Source: Roseomonas gilardii | GTDB lineage: Bacteria; Pseudomonadota; Alphaproteobacteria; Acetobacterales; Acetobacteraceae | Length of the DNA: 64,000 nucleotides | Direction: 5' to 3' | Assembly: GCF_001941945.1 (NCBI RefSeq) | Contig: NZ_CP015583.1 | Coordinates: forward strand, 3,800,001-3,864,000 | In this document: in pieces, positions 9,948 through 18,622 of the stretch | Position numbering within the stretch: the stretch's first letter is position 1 | How the letters are laid out: every line of letters starts with the position of its first letter | Translations under genes and position numbers: made by a program | Notes under the pieces: model-generated | Seen by the model: only the letters and a program-made list of their open reading frames with translations | Databases searched by the model: none | What the model was told of the DNA's origin: nothing

Positions 9948-9965
9948 CTGTCATGAATCCATCAT
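9948..9965 (+). promoter_or_regulatory. Pho box upstream of phnC
   Basis: CTGTCAT-GAAT-CCATCAT: two 7-mers on an 11-bp period. The first is identical to the PhoB consensus half CTGTCAT and the second matches 5 of 7. It ends 69 nt before the phnC start. Known from the family: PhoB binds such tandem 7-mers and activates phosphate-starvation genes. Confidence 0.65.
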
Positions 9966-10034
9966 CGCTTTGAAACGGCCGCGTCACCCGCCTGCGCTAC
10001 CCGCCCCAGCCGACAGGGTAAGACGGGACCGCAT

Positions 10035-10862
<828 letters not shown>

Positions 10863-10888
10863 CACCCACCCTTAAGGATCATCCGATC

Positions 10889-11809
10889 ATGCTGAACCGT
10901 CGCATGCTGCTCGGCGCCGGCGCCCTGCTGGCCTCGCCGCTGGCAGTGCCCTCGCTGGCCCGCGCCCAGTCCGCCGCCTGGGCCAAGGCCTATCCGGAGC
11001 TGGTCTTCGCCATCATCCCGTCGGAGAACGCCTCGGGCGTGATCGACCGCTGGTCGCCCTTCACCGAATACCTGTCGAAGAAGCTCGGCACCAAGGTGAC
11101 GCTGCGCATCGCCAACGACTACGCGGCGGTGATCGAGGGCCAGCGCTCCGGCAACATCCACATCGCCTCCTACGGCCCCTCCTCCTTCGCCCGCGCGCTG
11201 ATGACCGGCGCGAAGGTCGAGGCCTTCGCCATCGAGACGAACCTCGACGGCACCAAGGGCTACTACTCCGTCTTCTACGTGAAGAAGGACTCGCCCTTCC
11301 AGAAGGTGCAGGATCTGAAGGGCAAGAACCTCGGCCTGGTGGACCCGAACTCCACCTCCGGCAACAACGTGCCCCGCTTCTCCCTCGACAAGATGGGCAT
11401 CAAGCCGGACGAGTTCTTCGGCAAGGTCGTCTATACCGGCAGCCACGAGAACGCGATCATCGCCCTGCAGCAGGGTACGGTGGACATGGCCGCGAACTGG
11501 TGGAACGACGAGCAGGAAAGCAACCTGCTGCGCATGGCCCGCAAGAACATGGTGAAGGCGGAGGATTTCCGCATCGTCTTCAAGTCCGAGCAGATCGTGA
11601 ACTCCCCGATGGCCTATCTGACCAGCCTGCCGGAGGATCTGCGCACGGCGATCCGTACCGCCGTGCTGGCCATGCCGACGGAAAACAAGGCGGCCTTCGA
11701 CAAGATCTATGACGGCAAGTCAGGCCCGTGGATGCCGGTGGACAACAGCGCCTACCAGCCGATCATCGAGCTGAACCGCTTCGTCGACAGCCTCCGCCGC
11801 CGCGCCTGA
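10889..11809 (+). CDS. phnD: Phosphonate-binding periplasmic protein PhnD
   Basis: 306-residue binding protein of the PhnD family. A Tat-like signal (NRRMLLGAGALLASPLAV...ARAQ, about 27 residues) is followed by FAIIPSENASGVIDRWSPFTEYLSKKLG, the family's N-terminal lobe. DLKGKNLGLVDPNSTSGNNVPRF is the conserved ligand-proximal segment. It captures phosphonates (2-aminoethylphosphonate and similar) for PhnC/PhnE. A strong hairpin follows the gene, probably protecting this message relative to the permeases. Confidence 0.95.
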   Translation: MLNRRMLLGAGALLASPLAVPSLARAQSAAWAKAYPELVFAIIPSENASGVIDRWSPFTEYLSKKLGTKVTLRIANDYAAVIEGQRSGNIHIASYGPSSFARALMTGAKVEAFAIETNLDGTKGYYSVFYVKKDSPFQKVQDLKGKNLGLVDPNSTSGNNVPRFSLDKMGIKPDEFFGKVVYTGSHENAIIALQQGTVDMAANWWNDEQESNLLRMARKNMVKAEDFRIVFKSEQIVNSPMAYLTSLPEDLRTAIRTAVLAMPTENKAAFDKIYDGKSGPWMPVDNSAYQPIIELNRFVDSLRRRA

Positions 11810-11853
11810 GGCAGGCTTCCCGAAGCTCGGATTCCCATCTGGGCCGCCCAGAA

Positions 11854-11883
11854 GGGCCGCCCGGTCTCCGGACCGGGCGGCCC
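11854..11883 (+). terminator. Strong hairpin between phnD and phnE
   Basis: GGGCCGCCCGGTC (11854-11866), loop TCCG, GACCGGGCGGCCC (11871-11883): a perfect 13-bp stem with a stable tetraloop and no T-run. Placed between the binding-protein and permease genes, it probably stabilises the upstream mRNA and/or attenuates the downstream genes. Confidence 0.65.
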
Positions 11884-11909
11884 AGCCGTTCGAACAGGTC
11901 TTCCCCGCC

Positions 11910-12803
11910 ATGAGCATCGCCCTGCCCCGCTTGCCGGAGCCGCGCCTCGCCAGCCTGATGGGCGACTACGCGCAGAGCCGCAGGGCCGCGCGGCGCCAGA
12001 TCCTGCTGTCCCTCCTGATCGTCGCCGCGCTCGCCCTCCTCTCCGCCTGGGTGGCGGAGGTCGATCCCGCGCAGCTCGGTCGGCATATCGGCGCCTTCTT
12101 CGGCTATTTCGACCGCATCACCATGCTGGAAGGCAGCAGCACCGGCGCGCGCGTCTGGACCAGCCCCGGCGAATGGTTCTGGGGCCTGCGGAAGTGGGGC
12201 CTGCTGCTCTTCGATACGATGCTGATGGCCTATGTCGGCACGCTGCTGGGGGCGGCAGCAGGCTTCGCGCTCTGCTTCGTGTCCAGCGCCAATCTCGTGC
12301 GGAACCGCTGGCTGCGCGGCACAGCGCGGCGCCTGCTGGAATTCTGCCGCACCGTGCCCGACATCGTCTTCGCGCTGATCTTCGTGATCGCCTTCGGCCT
12401 CGGCGCGCTGCCGGGCGTGCTGGCCATCGCCATCCACACCGCCGGCGCGCTGGGCAAGATGTGCACCGAGGTGGTGGAGAACATCGACATGAAGCCGGTC
12501 GAGGGCATCCGCTCCACCGGCGGCGGCTGGATGAGCGCGGTGCGCTTCGGCACCCTGCCGCAGGTGCTGCCGAACTTCGCCAGCTACGCGCTTCTGCGCT
12601 TCGAGATCAACGTGCGGCAGGCTGCCGTGCTCGGCTTCGTCGGCGCCGGCGGCATCGGGCAGGACCTGCTCGAAGCGATCCGCAAGTTCTACTATAATGA
12701 CGTCTCGGCCATCCTGCTGCTGATCATCCTGGCCGTGATGGCGATCGACATGCTGACCGAACGCCTGCGCCATCACCTCATCGGACTGGAGCAGAAGGCA
12801 TGA
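11910..12803 (+). CDS. phnE: Phosphonate ABC transporter permease PhnE (first copy)
   Basis: 297-residue inner-membrane permease. Hydrophobic segments begin at about residue 31 (ILLSLLIVAALALLSAWVA). The PhnE signature region includes RRLLEFCRTVPDIVFALIFV, GALGKMCTEVVENIDMKPVEGIRSTGG (EAA-type loop) and VLGFVGAGGIGQDLLEAIR. It overlaps the next permease gene by ATGA, so the two probably form a heterodimer, as in other phnCDEE systems. Confidence 0.95.
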   Translation: MSIALPRLPEPRLASLMGDYAQSRRAARRQILLSLLIVAALALLSAWVAEVDPAQLGRHIGAFFGYFDRITMLEGSSTGARVWTSPGEWFWGLRKWGLLLFDTMLMAYVGTLLGAAAGFALCFVSSANLVRNRWLRGTARRLLEFCRTVPDIVFALIFVIAFGLGALPGVLAIAIHTAGALGKMCTEVVENIDMKPVEGIRSTGGGWMSAVRFGTLPQVLPNFASYALLRFEINVRQAAVLGFVGAGGIGQDLLEAIRKFYYNDVSAILLLIILAVMAIDMLTERLRHHLIGLEQKA

Positions 12804-13666
12804 GCGGCGCCATCCGCAACGCCGCGCTGGCGGATCTCCCGGGCCTCGCCGCGCGCCACCCGCAAGCCTTCCGGCGCCTGCCGCCCTCCCGCCTCCGGGC
12901 GCTGGCGATCACCGTCGCGGCGCTGGCGCTCCTCGCCCTCAGCATCTGGCGCCTGGAGCTTTCGCCGCTGCGCGTCTTCGCCGGAATGGGGCAGATGCTG
13001 CACTTCCTGACGCTGATGCTGCCACCCGATCCGGGCTCCTGGACGCGCTTCGTGCAGATGCTGCAGCTCCTGGCCGAAACGCTCGCCATCGCCTTCCTAG
13101 GCACGCTCTTCGCCGCCATCCTGGCCATCCCGCTCGGCTTCCTCGCGGCGCGCAACACCACCGTCAACCGCGTGGTGCATTTCCTGTCCCGCCGCGCGCT
13201 GGACGGCATCCGGGGCGTGGACGCACTGATCTGGGCGCTGATCTGGATCAGCGTGGTCGGCCTCGGCCCCTTCGCCGGGGTGCTGGCCATCGTCACCTCC
13301 GATATCGGCACCTTCGGCAAGCTCTATTCCGAGGCGATCGAAGCGGTGGACCGCAAGGCGGCGGAGGGCGTCGCCTCCACCGGTGGCAACCGGCTGCACG
13401 GCATCCGCTACGGCGTGCTGCCGCAGGTCCTGCCCGTCCTGGCCGGTCAGGTGCTCTACATGTTCGAATCCAACACCCGTTCCTCCTCGATCATCGGCAT
13501 CGTCGGCGCGGGCGGCATCGGACTCATGCTCTCGGAGATGATCCGCACCCTGGAATGGCCGGCCGTCTCCATGATCGTCGTCCTCATTCTCGTCATGGTC
13601 GCCGCCATCGACGCGCTCTCCAGCCGCCTCCGCACCGCCATCGCCGGCACACCGTCGGGGCATTGA
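12800..13666 (+). CDS. phnE: Phosphonate ABC transporter permease PhnE (second copy)
   Basis: 288-residue permease homologous to the preceding gene. Visible parts are RALDGIRGVDALIWALIWISVVGLGPFAG, the coupling loop FGKLYSEAIEAVDRKAAEGVASTGG and SSIIGIVGAGGIGLMLSEMIR. It begins in the ATGA overlap with the first phnE. It is the last gene of the importer operon and is followed at once by repeat subtype A. Two different PhnE chains imply a heterodimeric channel. Confidence 0.95.
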   Translation: MSGAIRNAALADLPGLAARHPQAFRRLPPSRLRALAITVAALALLALSIWRLELSPLRVFAGMGQMLHFLTLMLPPDPGSWTRFVQMLQLLAETLAIAFLGTLFAAILAIPLGFLAARNTTVNRVVHFLSRRALDGIRGVDALIWALIWISVVGLGPFAGVLAIVTSDIGTFGKLYSEAIEAVDRKAAEGVASTGGNRLHGIRYGVLPQVLPVLAGQVLYMFESNTRSSSIIGIVGAGGIGLMLSEMIRTLEWPAVSMIVVLILVMVAAIDALSSRLRTAIAGTPSGH

Positions 13667-13675
13667 GAGGTGATA

Positions 13676-13913
13676 GGGCGTGGCGCTCCGGGAGGCTCTG
13701 CCTCTCGGACCCTCCGCTCAGGGGCACAGTGTGCCCCCGAGACCCCGCCATGAGCGCTCCGCGAGGAGGGGGATTCGACCGCCGGTATGCCATCCGGCGA
13801 CCGGTGTCCTGTCCCCCCTCCTCGCGGAGCGCTCACAGGGTTCCCAGGGACTAACGTCCCTGGGCGGGGTGTCCAGAGGGGCAGAGCCCCTCTGGCCCCG
13901 GCCCGATCACCCC
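13676..13913. repeat. Intergenic repeat, subtype A, copy 2
   Basis: Second copy of the element at 5103-5364, between convergent phnE and phnF. Internal inverted repeat 13751-13772 / 13814-13835 (22 bp). Left end hairpin GGGAGGCTCTGCCTCTC, right end AGAGGGGCAGAGCCCCTCT. Arms and the spacer end GCGACCGGTGTCCTGT are shared with copy 1, while the rest has drifted. Reading frames inside it are artefacts. Confidence 0.8.
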
Positions 13914-13914
13914 C

Positions 13915-14637
13915 TCACGCCGACAGTTCGACGCGGTCGGCGGCGAAGCGGGAGTGGGTGGCCTGGATGGGGCGGCCCTGGGCGTCGGTGTTGACGCTGT
14001 CGAGGACGAGGACGACGCGGCCGGGCGCGAGGTCGAGGGCCTTGGTTTCCTCCGGCGTGGCGTGGCGCGCGGTGATGCGGGTGGAGCGGCGGAGGTAATC
14101 GGTGACGCCGTAGGAGGCGTAGGCGCGGGTGATGGAGCCGGTCTCGGCATAGCGCTCGGCGAAGCCGGCGAAGCGCGGCAGGGGCAGGCGGGTGAGGCCG
14201 GTGGAAATGGGCACGCCATCGGCTTCGTGCAGCGTGTCGAGCTCCAGGACGGGGCTGCCTGGCGGCAGGTCCAGCGCCTCGGCCAGCGCGGGGTCGGCGG
14301 TGATCTCCCGGGCGGAAAGCAGCCGGCCCCAGGCCTCGCGCCCTGCGGCGGTGGCGATCTCGGAGAAGCGGGTGCGCGGCCCGATCGGATAGCGAAGTGG
14401 CGGGGCCTCGACGAAGGTGCCACTGCCCTGGGTGGCACGGACCAGGCCGCGCTCGGCCAGGGCGGAAAGAGCACGGCGGACGGTGTGGCGGTTCACGCCA
14501 TGTTGGGCGGCGAGCTGAGCCTCCGTGGGCAGGCGCTCGCCGCGCCGGAAGCGGCCAGCGGCAATCTCGCCCTCCAGCCCGTCGGCTATGCGCTTCCAGG
14601 CGGCGATCCCGTCGCCACGGCGGAAGGGCGCGTTCAT
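13915..14637 (-). CDS. phnF: GntR/HutC-family regulator PhnF
   Basis: 240-residue transcription factor divergent from phnG. The N-terminal winged helix (about residues 10-75) includes GERLPTEAQLAAQHGVNRHTVRRALSAL. It is followed by a UTRA/HutC-type ligand domain containing LDTLHEADGVPISTGLTRLPLPRF and ending in the SVNTDAQGRPIQATHSRFAADRVEL segment typical of PhnF. ATG at 14637 is preferred over a TTG two codons upstream. It probably represses phnG-N and itself through the palindrome at 14680-14699. Confidence 0.92.
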   Translation of the reverse strand: MNAPFRRGDGIAAWKRIADGLEGEIAAGRFRRGERLPTEAQLAAQHGVNRHTVRRALSALAERGLVRATQGSGTFVEAPPLRYPIGPRTRFSEIATAAGREAWGRLLSAREITADPALAEALDLPPGSPVLELDTLHEADGVPISTGLTRLPLPRFAGFAERYAETGSITRAYASYGVTDYLRRSTRITARHATPEETKALDLAPGRVVLVLDSVNTDAQGRPIQATHSRFAADRVELSA

Positions 14638-14655
14638 CGGCAATGAATCATCGAA

Positions 14656-14673
14656 TTGTCACTGGCTCGTCTT
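14656..14673 (+). promoter_or_regulatory. Pho-box-like site of the phnG promoter
   Basis: TTGTCAC-TGGC-TCGTCTT: first 7-mer 6/7 and second 4/7 to the PhoB half-site, 11-bp period. It ends 11 nt before a good -10 (TATACT, 14685-14690), the spacing expected for a PhoB-activated promoter lacking a -35. Confidence 0.5.
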
Positions 14674-14679
14674 GTTGAG

Positions 14680-14699
14680 ATGTCTATACTACTAGACAT
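14680..14699. promoter_or_regulatory. PhnF operator overlapping the phnG -10
   Basis: ATGTCTA-TACTAC-TAGACAT: perfect inverted repeat with 7-bp arms and the GTCTA...TAGAC core typical of HutC-type GntR regulators. The -10 TATACT (14685-14690) sits inside it, so bound PhnF would block the polymerase. It lies 23 nt before the phnG ATG and 43 nt from the phnF start. Confidence 0.65.
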
Positions 14700-14722
14700 A
14701 TTCGCAGAGGGGCTTCCGGGCA

Positions 14723-15223
14723 ATGGCGGCAGAGAGCGAAACACGAGACAGGGCCGGGGCGCCAGCCACCCCCGACACGGCAGCGCGGCAGGCGGTGATG
14801 ACACTCTGCGCCGCGGCGACCGGGGCGGAGCTGGAAAGCGCGCTGGCGGCGGTGGGCTATGCCGGGCCGATGGAGGCCAGGGTGCAGGAGCTGCGGCGGC
14901 CGGAAACCGGGCTGGTGATGGTGCGGGGCCGCGCCGGGGGCGATGGGCGCCGCTTCAACCTGGGCGAGGCCACAGTGACGCGTGCCGCGGTAAGGATCGA
15001 GGGCGGGGTGACCGGCTTCTCCTACCTTCTGGGTCGGGATGCGGCGCGGGCACGGCAGGCGGCGGTGCTGGATGCGCTCTGGCAAAGCGCGTCGCATCGT
15101 TCGGCAGTGGAAGCGGCGCTGCGGCCCGTCGCCGCGCGGCGAGAGGCCGAGCGGGCGCGGCAGGCGCGGCAGGCGGCCGCGACGCGCGTGGATTTCTTCA
15201 CCATGGTGCGCGGAGAGGATTGA
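14723..15223 (+). CDS. phnG: C-P lyase subunit PhnG
   Basis: 166-residue subunit of the PhnGHIJ core complex that, with PhnI, transfers the phosphonate onto ATP. The family regions MTLCAAATGAELESALAAVG, MVRGRAGGDGRRFNLGEATVTRAAV and GFSYLLGRDAARARQAAVLDAL are clear, as is the C-terminal TRVDFFTMVRGED. It is the first gene of phnGHIJKLMN. The stop overlaps the phnH start (TGATG). Confidence 0.96.
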   Translation: MAAESETRDRAGAPATPDTAARQAVMTLCAAATGAELESALAAVGYAGPMEARVQELRRPETGLVMVRGRAGGDGRRFNLGEATVTRAAVRIEGGVTGFSYLLGRDAARARQAAVLDALWQSASHRSAVEAALRPVAARREAERARQARQAAATRVDFFTMVRGED

Positions 15224-15822
15224 TGAACGCCGTCACCGGATTGCTGCCCGGCTTCGCCGATCCTGTCCTCGACGCGCAGCGGGTCTTCCGCGCCGTGATG
15301 GAAGCGCTGGCCCGCCCCGGCAGCCTGCAACCGTTGTCCGATCTGCCGGATGTGCCGGCGCCGCTGACGCCGGAACTGGCGGCGATCGCTCTGGCGCTGG
15401 CGGATGCGGATGCGCCGCTCTGGCTGGACGCGCCGCTGGCGGCGGTGCCGGCGGTGGCGGAGTTCCTGCGCTTCCACACCGGAGCGCCGATCGTGAAGGA
15501 CCCGGCGGAGGCCGCCTTCGCCCTGGTCGCCGATCCGGCACGCTGCCCGCCGCATGAGAGCTTCGCCCAGGGCACGCCGGACTATCCGGACGCTTCCACC
15601 ACGCTGGTGCTGGCCCTGCCACGGCAGGAGGGTGGAAGGCTTCTGCTGCTGGAAGGGCCGGGGATCGAGGGGTGCCGCAGCGTGACACCACCCCTGCCGG
15701 AAGGCTTCGCGGCGCGACTGAAGCGGAACCGGAAGCTGTTCCCGCTCGGGCTCGACCACCTGCTGGCCCTGCCGGGCGCGGTGATGGGCCTGCCCCGCTC
15801 CACCCGTGTGACGGAGGCCTGA
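15223..15822 (+). CDS. phnH: C-P lyase subunit PhnH
   Basis: 199-residue core subunit. The N-terminal pattern GFADPVLDAQRVFRAVMEALARPG is characteristic, and the closing region LPEGFAARLKRNRKLFPLGLDHLL (trimmed here) is the conserved PhnH end. It is a structural part of the PhnG2H2I2J2 core. The start overlaps the phnG stop by one base, and phnI begins 3 nt after its stop, consistent with equimolar translation. Confidence 0.96.
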   Translation: MNAVTGLLPGFADPVLDAQRVFRAVMEALARPGSLQPLSDLPDVPAPLTPELAAIALALADADAPLWLDAPLAAVPAVAEFLRFHTGAPIVKDPAEAAFALVADPARCPPHESFAQGTPDYPDASTTLVLALPRQEGGRLLLLEGPGIEGCRSVTPPLPEGFAARLKRNRKLFPLGLDHLLALPGAVMGLPRSTRVTEA

Positions 15823-15825
15823 CGC

Positions 15826-16923
15826 ATGTATGTGGCCGTGAAGGGCGGCGAGGCCGCCATCGACAACGCGCACCGGCTGCTGGCCGATGCGCGGCGCGGC
15901 GACCGCGCCGTGCCGGAGATCGGGGTCGATCAGATCCGCGAGCAGATGCGGCTGGCGGTGGACCGGGTGATGACGGAGGGCTCGCTCTACGACCCCGACC
16001 TCGCCGCGCTGGCGCTGAAGCAGGCACGGGGAGATCTGATCGAGGCGGTCTTCCTGGTGCGGGCGGCGCGGACCACCCTGCCTCGCTTCGGCGCCTCCGA
16101 GGCGATCGACACCGCCGCGATGGCGGTGCGGCGGCGGGTTTCCGCCACCTACAAGGACCTGCCGGGCGGGCAGGTGCTGGGGCCGACCTTCGACTACACG
16201 CACCGGCTGATCGACTTCGCCCTGGCGGCGGGGCTGGAACCGCCGGCCCCGGCCGAGGCGCCCGCCGATCCGGCGGAGCCGGTGCCGCATGTCACGGCGC
16301 TGCTGGGCGGCGAGGGGCTGATCGAGCCCAGCGGCGAGGACGATGGCGCCGAGGTGGGCGACCTGACCCGGGCGCCGGTGGCCTATCCGGCGGAGCGGGA
16401 CATCCGCCTCCAGGCCCTGGCGCGGGGCGACGAGGGCTTCGTGCTGGCGCTCGGCTATTCCACCCAGCGCGGCTATGGCCGCAACCATCCCTTCGTCGGC
16501 GAGATCCGCTTCGGCACGGTGGAGGTGGAATTCGTGCCGGAGGAGCTGGGCTTCGCCGTGCCGCTGGGCGAGATCGAGGTCACCGAATGCGAGATGGTGA
16601 CGCAGTTCAAGGGCTCCTCCCAGGTGCCGCCCCAGTTCACGCGCGGCTACGGCCTGGCCTTCGGCCAGGGCGAGCGCAAGGCGATGGCCATGGCGCTGGT
16701 GGACCGGGCGCTGCGGGCGGAGGAGCTGGGCGAGGAGGTGAAGGCCCCGGCGCAGGACCAGGAATTCGTCCTTTCCCATTGCGACAACCTGCAGGCGACG
16801 GGTTTCGTCGAGCATCTGAAGCTGCCGCACTACGTGGATTTCCAGGCGGAGCTGGAGCTGGTGCGGCGGATGCGGGCGGAACATGCCGCCGCGCAAGAGA
16901 CGCGGAAGGAGGCGGCGGAATGA
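15826..16923 (+). CDS. phnI: C-P lyase subunit PhnI
   Basis: 365 residues, the usual PhnI length. PhnI acts as the nucleosidase/transferase that displaces adenine from ATP with phosphonate to give a 5-triphosphoribosyl phosphonate. The N-terminus MYVAVKGGEAAIDNAHRLL and the central ALGYSTQRGYGRNHPFVGEI are diagnostic. EIEVTECEMVTQFKG and DQEFVLSHCDNLQATGFVEH complete the match. It overlaps phnJ by 4 nt. Confidence 0.97.
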   Translation: MYVAVKGGEAAIDNAHRLLADARRGDRAVPEIGVDQIREQMRLAVDRVMTEGSLYDPDLAALALKQARGDLIEAVFLVRAARTTLPRFGASEAIDTAAMAVRRRVSATYKDLPGGQVLGPTFDYTHRLIDFALAAGLEPPAPAEAPADPAEPVPHVTALLGGEGLIEPSGEDDGAEVGDLTRAPVAYPAERDIRLQALARGDEGFVLALGYSTQRGYGRNHPFVGEIRFGTVEVEFVPEELGFAVPLGEIEVTECEMVTQFKGSSQVPPQFTRGYGLAFGQGERKAMAMALVDRALRAEELGEEVKAPAQDQEFVLSHCDNLQATGFVEHLKLPHYVDFQAELELVRRMRAEHAAAQETRKEAAE

Positions 16924-17849
16924 GCGCTGCAATGACCCCCGGGCAGCAGGCCGGTGCGGGCGTGGCCGGCTACAACTTCGCCTATCTGGACGAGGGCACG
17001 AAGCGGATGATCCGCCGCGCCATCCTGAAGGCCATCGCCATCCCCGGCTACCAGGTGCCCTTCGCCTCGCGCGAGATGCCGATGCCCTATGGCTGGGGCA
17101 CGGGCGGGGTGCAGGTGACGGCGGCGGTGCTGGGGCCCGAGGACCGGCTGAAGGTCATCGACCAGGGCTCGGACGACACCACCAACGCCGTCTCCATCCG
17201 CAAGTTCTTCGAGCGCACGGCGGGGGTGGCGACCACCACCCGCACGGCGGAGGCGACGGTGATCCAGACGCGGCACCGCATCCCGGAGCATCCGCTGACC
17301 GAGGGGCAGGTCCTCGTCTATCAGGTGCCGATCCCGGAGCCGCTGCGCTTCCTGGAGCCGCGCGAGACGGAGACGCGGCGCATGCACGCGCTGGCGGAAT
17401 ACGGGCTGATGCACGTGAAGCTCTACGAGGACATCGCGCGGCACGGCCATATCGCCAAGACCTATGCCTATCCGGTGGAGGTGGCGGGGCGCTACGTGAT
17501 GGACCCCTCGCCGACGCCGAAATTCGACAATCCGAAGATGAACGACTGCGCCGCGCTGCAGCTCTTCGGCGCGGGGCGGGAGCGGCGGATCTATGCCGTG
17601 CCGCCCCATACCACGGTGCGGAGCCTGGATTTCGAGGACCATCCCTTCACCGTGCAGAGTTTCGGCCAGCCCTGCGCGCTCTGCGGCGCCACCGGCACCT
17701 ATCAGGACGAGGTGGTGCTGGACGACCGGGGCGGGCGGATGTTCGTCTGCTCCGACACGGATTTCTGCGAGGAGCGGCGCGAGGACGGGCACCGCGGCCC
17801 GATGCTGGCCGATGCGCCATCCTTCGCGCGGAAGGAGGATGTCCGATGA
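16920..17849 (+). CDS. phnJ: C-P lyase catalytic subunit PhnJ
   Basis: 309-residue radical-SAM enzyme that breaks the C-P bond of ribosyl phosphonates. The four conserved cysteines are present with the family spacing Cys-x2-Cys-x21-Cys-x5-Cys near the C-terminus (starting at CALCGATG and ending at SDTDFC). Three of them carry the 4Fe-4S cluster and one is the catalytic thiyl cysteine. N-terminal landmarks are YNFAYLDEGTKRMIRRAILK and PMPYGWGTGGVQVT. Intact and coupled by ATGA overlaps to phnI and phnK. Confidence 0.98.
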   Translation: MSAAMTPGQQAGAGVAGYNFAYLDEGTKRMIRRAILKAIAIPGYQVPFASREMPMPYGWGTGGVQVTAAVLGPEDRLKVIDQGSDDTTNAVSIRKFFERTAGVATTTRTAEATVIQTRHRIPEHPLTEGQVLVYQVPIPEPLRFLEPRETETRRMHALAEYGLMHVKLYEDIARHGHIAKTYAYPVEVAGRYVMDPSPTPKFDNPKMNDCAALQLFGAGRERRIYAVPPHTTVRSLDFEDHPFTVQSFGQPCALCGATGTYQDEVVLDDRGGRMFVCSDTDFCEERREDGHRGPMLADAPSFARKEDVR

Positions 17850-18622
17850 GCGGCCTGCCCTTGCTGACGGTCGAGGGGCTGAGCAAGCGCTATGGCGCGC
17901 GCATCGGCTGCGATGATGTCAGCTTCGACCTGGAGGCCGGCGAAGTGCTGGCCATCGTGGGCGAATCCGGTTCCGGCAAGTCCACCCTGCTCTCCTGCCT
18001 CGCCACGGAGCTGATGCCCGACAGCGGCCGCATCCTGTACCGGGGTGGCGAGGACGAGGCGCGCGACATCCTGACGCTGGGCGAGGCCGAGCGGCGCCTG
18101 CTGCTGCGCACCGAATGGGGCTTCATCCGCCAGGATGCGGCGCAGGGGCTGCGCATGTCCGTCTCCGCCGGCGGCAATGTCGGGGAGCGGCTGATGGCGG
18201 TGGGGGCGCGGCACTATGGCCGCATCCGCGCCACGGCGCAGGACTGGCTGGGCCGCGTCGAGATCGGCGCCGACCGCATGGACGACACGCCGCGCAGCTT
18301 CTCGGGCGGCATGCGGCAGCGGCTGCAGATTGCGCGCAACCTCGTCACCCATCCGCGCCTCGTGCTGATGGACGAGCCGACCTCCGGCCTCGACGTCTCG
18401 GTGCAGGCGCGGCTGCTGGACCTCGTGCGCGGGCTGGTGGCGGAGCTGGGGCTGGCGGTGATCATTGTCACCCACGACCTCGCCGTGGCGCGGCTGCTGT
18501 CGCACCGGATCATGGTGATGCGCTATGGGCGGGTGATCGAGAGCGGGCTCACCGACCAGGTGCTGGACGATCCGTCCGAGCCCTACACGCAACTCCTCGT
18601 CTCCTCGGTGCTGGCGGCATGA
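17846..18622 (+). CDS. phnK: C-P lyase-associated ATPase PhnK
   Basis: 258-residue ABC-type ATPase that docks on the PhnGHIJ core rather than on a membrane permease. Walker [10 protein letters not shown] near residue 39, signature SFSGGMRQRLQIARNL, Walker B RLVLMDEPTSGLDVSVQ. The stretch WGFIRQDAAQGLRMSVSAGGNVGERL is typical of PhnK. Overlaps phnJ and phnL by ATGA. Confidence 0.96.
   Translation: MSGLPLLTVEGLSKRYGARIGCDDVSFDLEAGEVLAIVGESGSGKSTLLSCLATELMPDSGRILYRGGEDEARDILTLGEAERRLLLRTEWGFIRQDAAQGLRMSVSAGGNVGERLMAVGARHYGRIRATAQDWLGRVEIGADRMDDTPRSFSGGMRQRLQIARNLVTHPRLVLMDEPTSGLDVSVQARLLDLVRGLVAELGLAVIIVTHDLAVARLLSHRIMVMRYGRVIESGLTDQVLDDPSEPYTQLLVSSVLAA

Noticed and set aside
13456-13836. Small proteins beginning MSAPRGGG inside the subtype A repeats (also near 5200)
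   Set aside because: They are readings of the inverted-repeat arms; similar peptides appear on both strands because the DNA is palindromic, not because protein is conserved.
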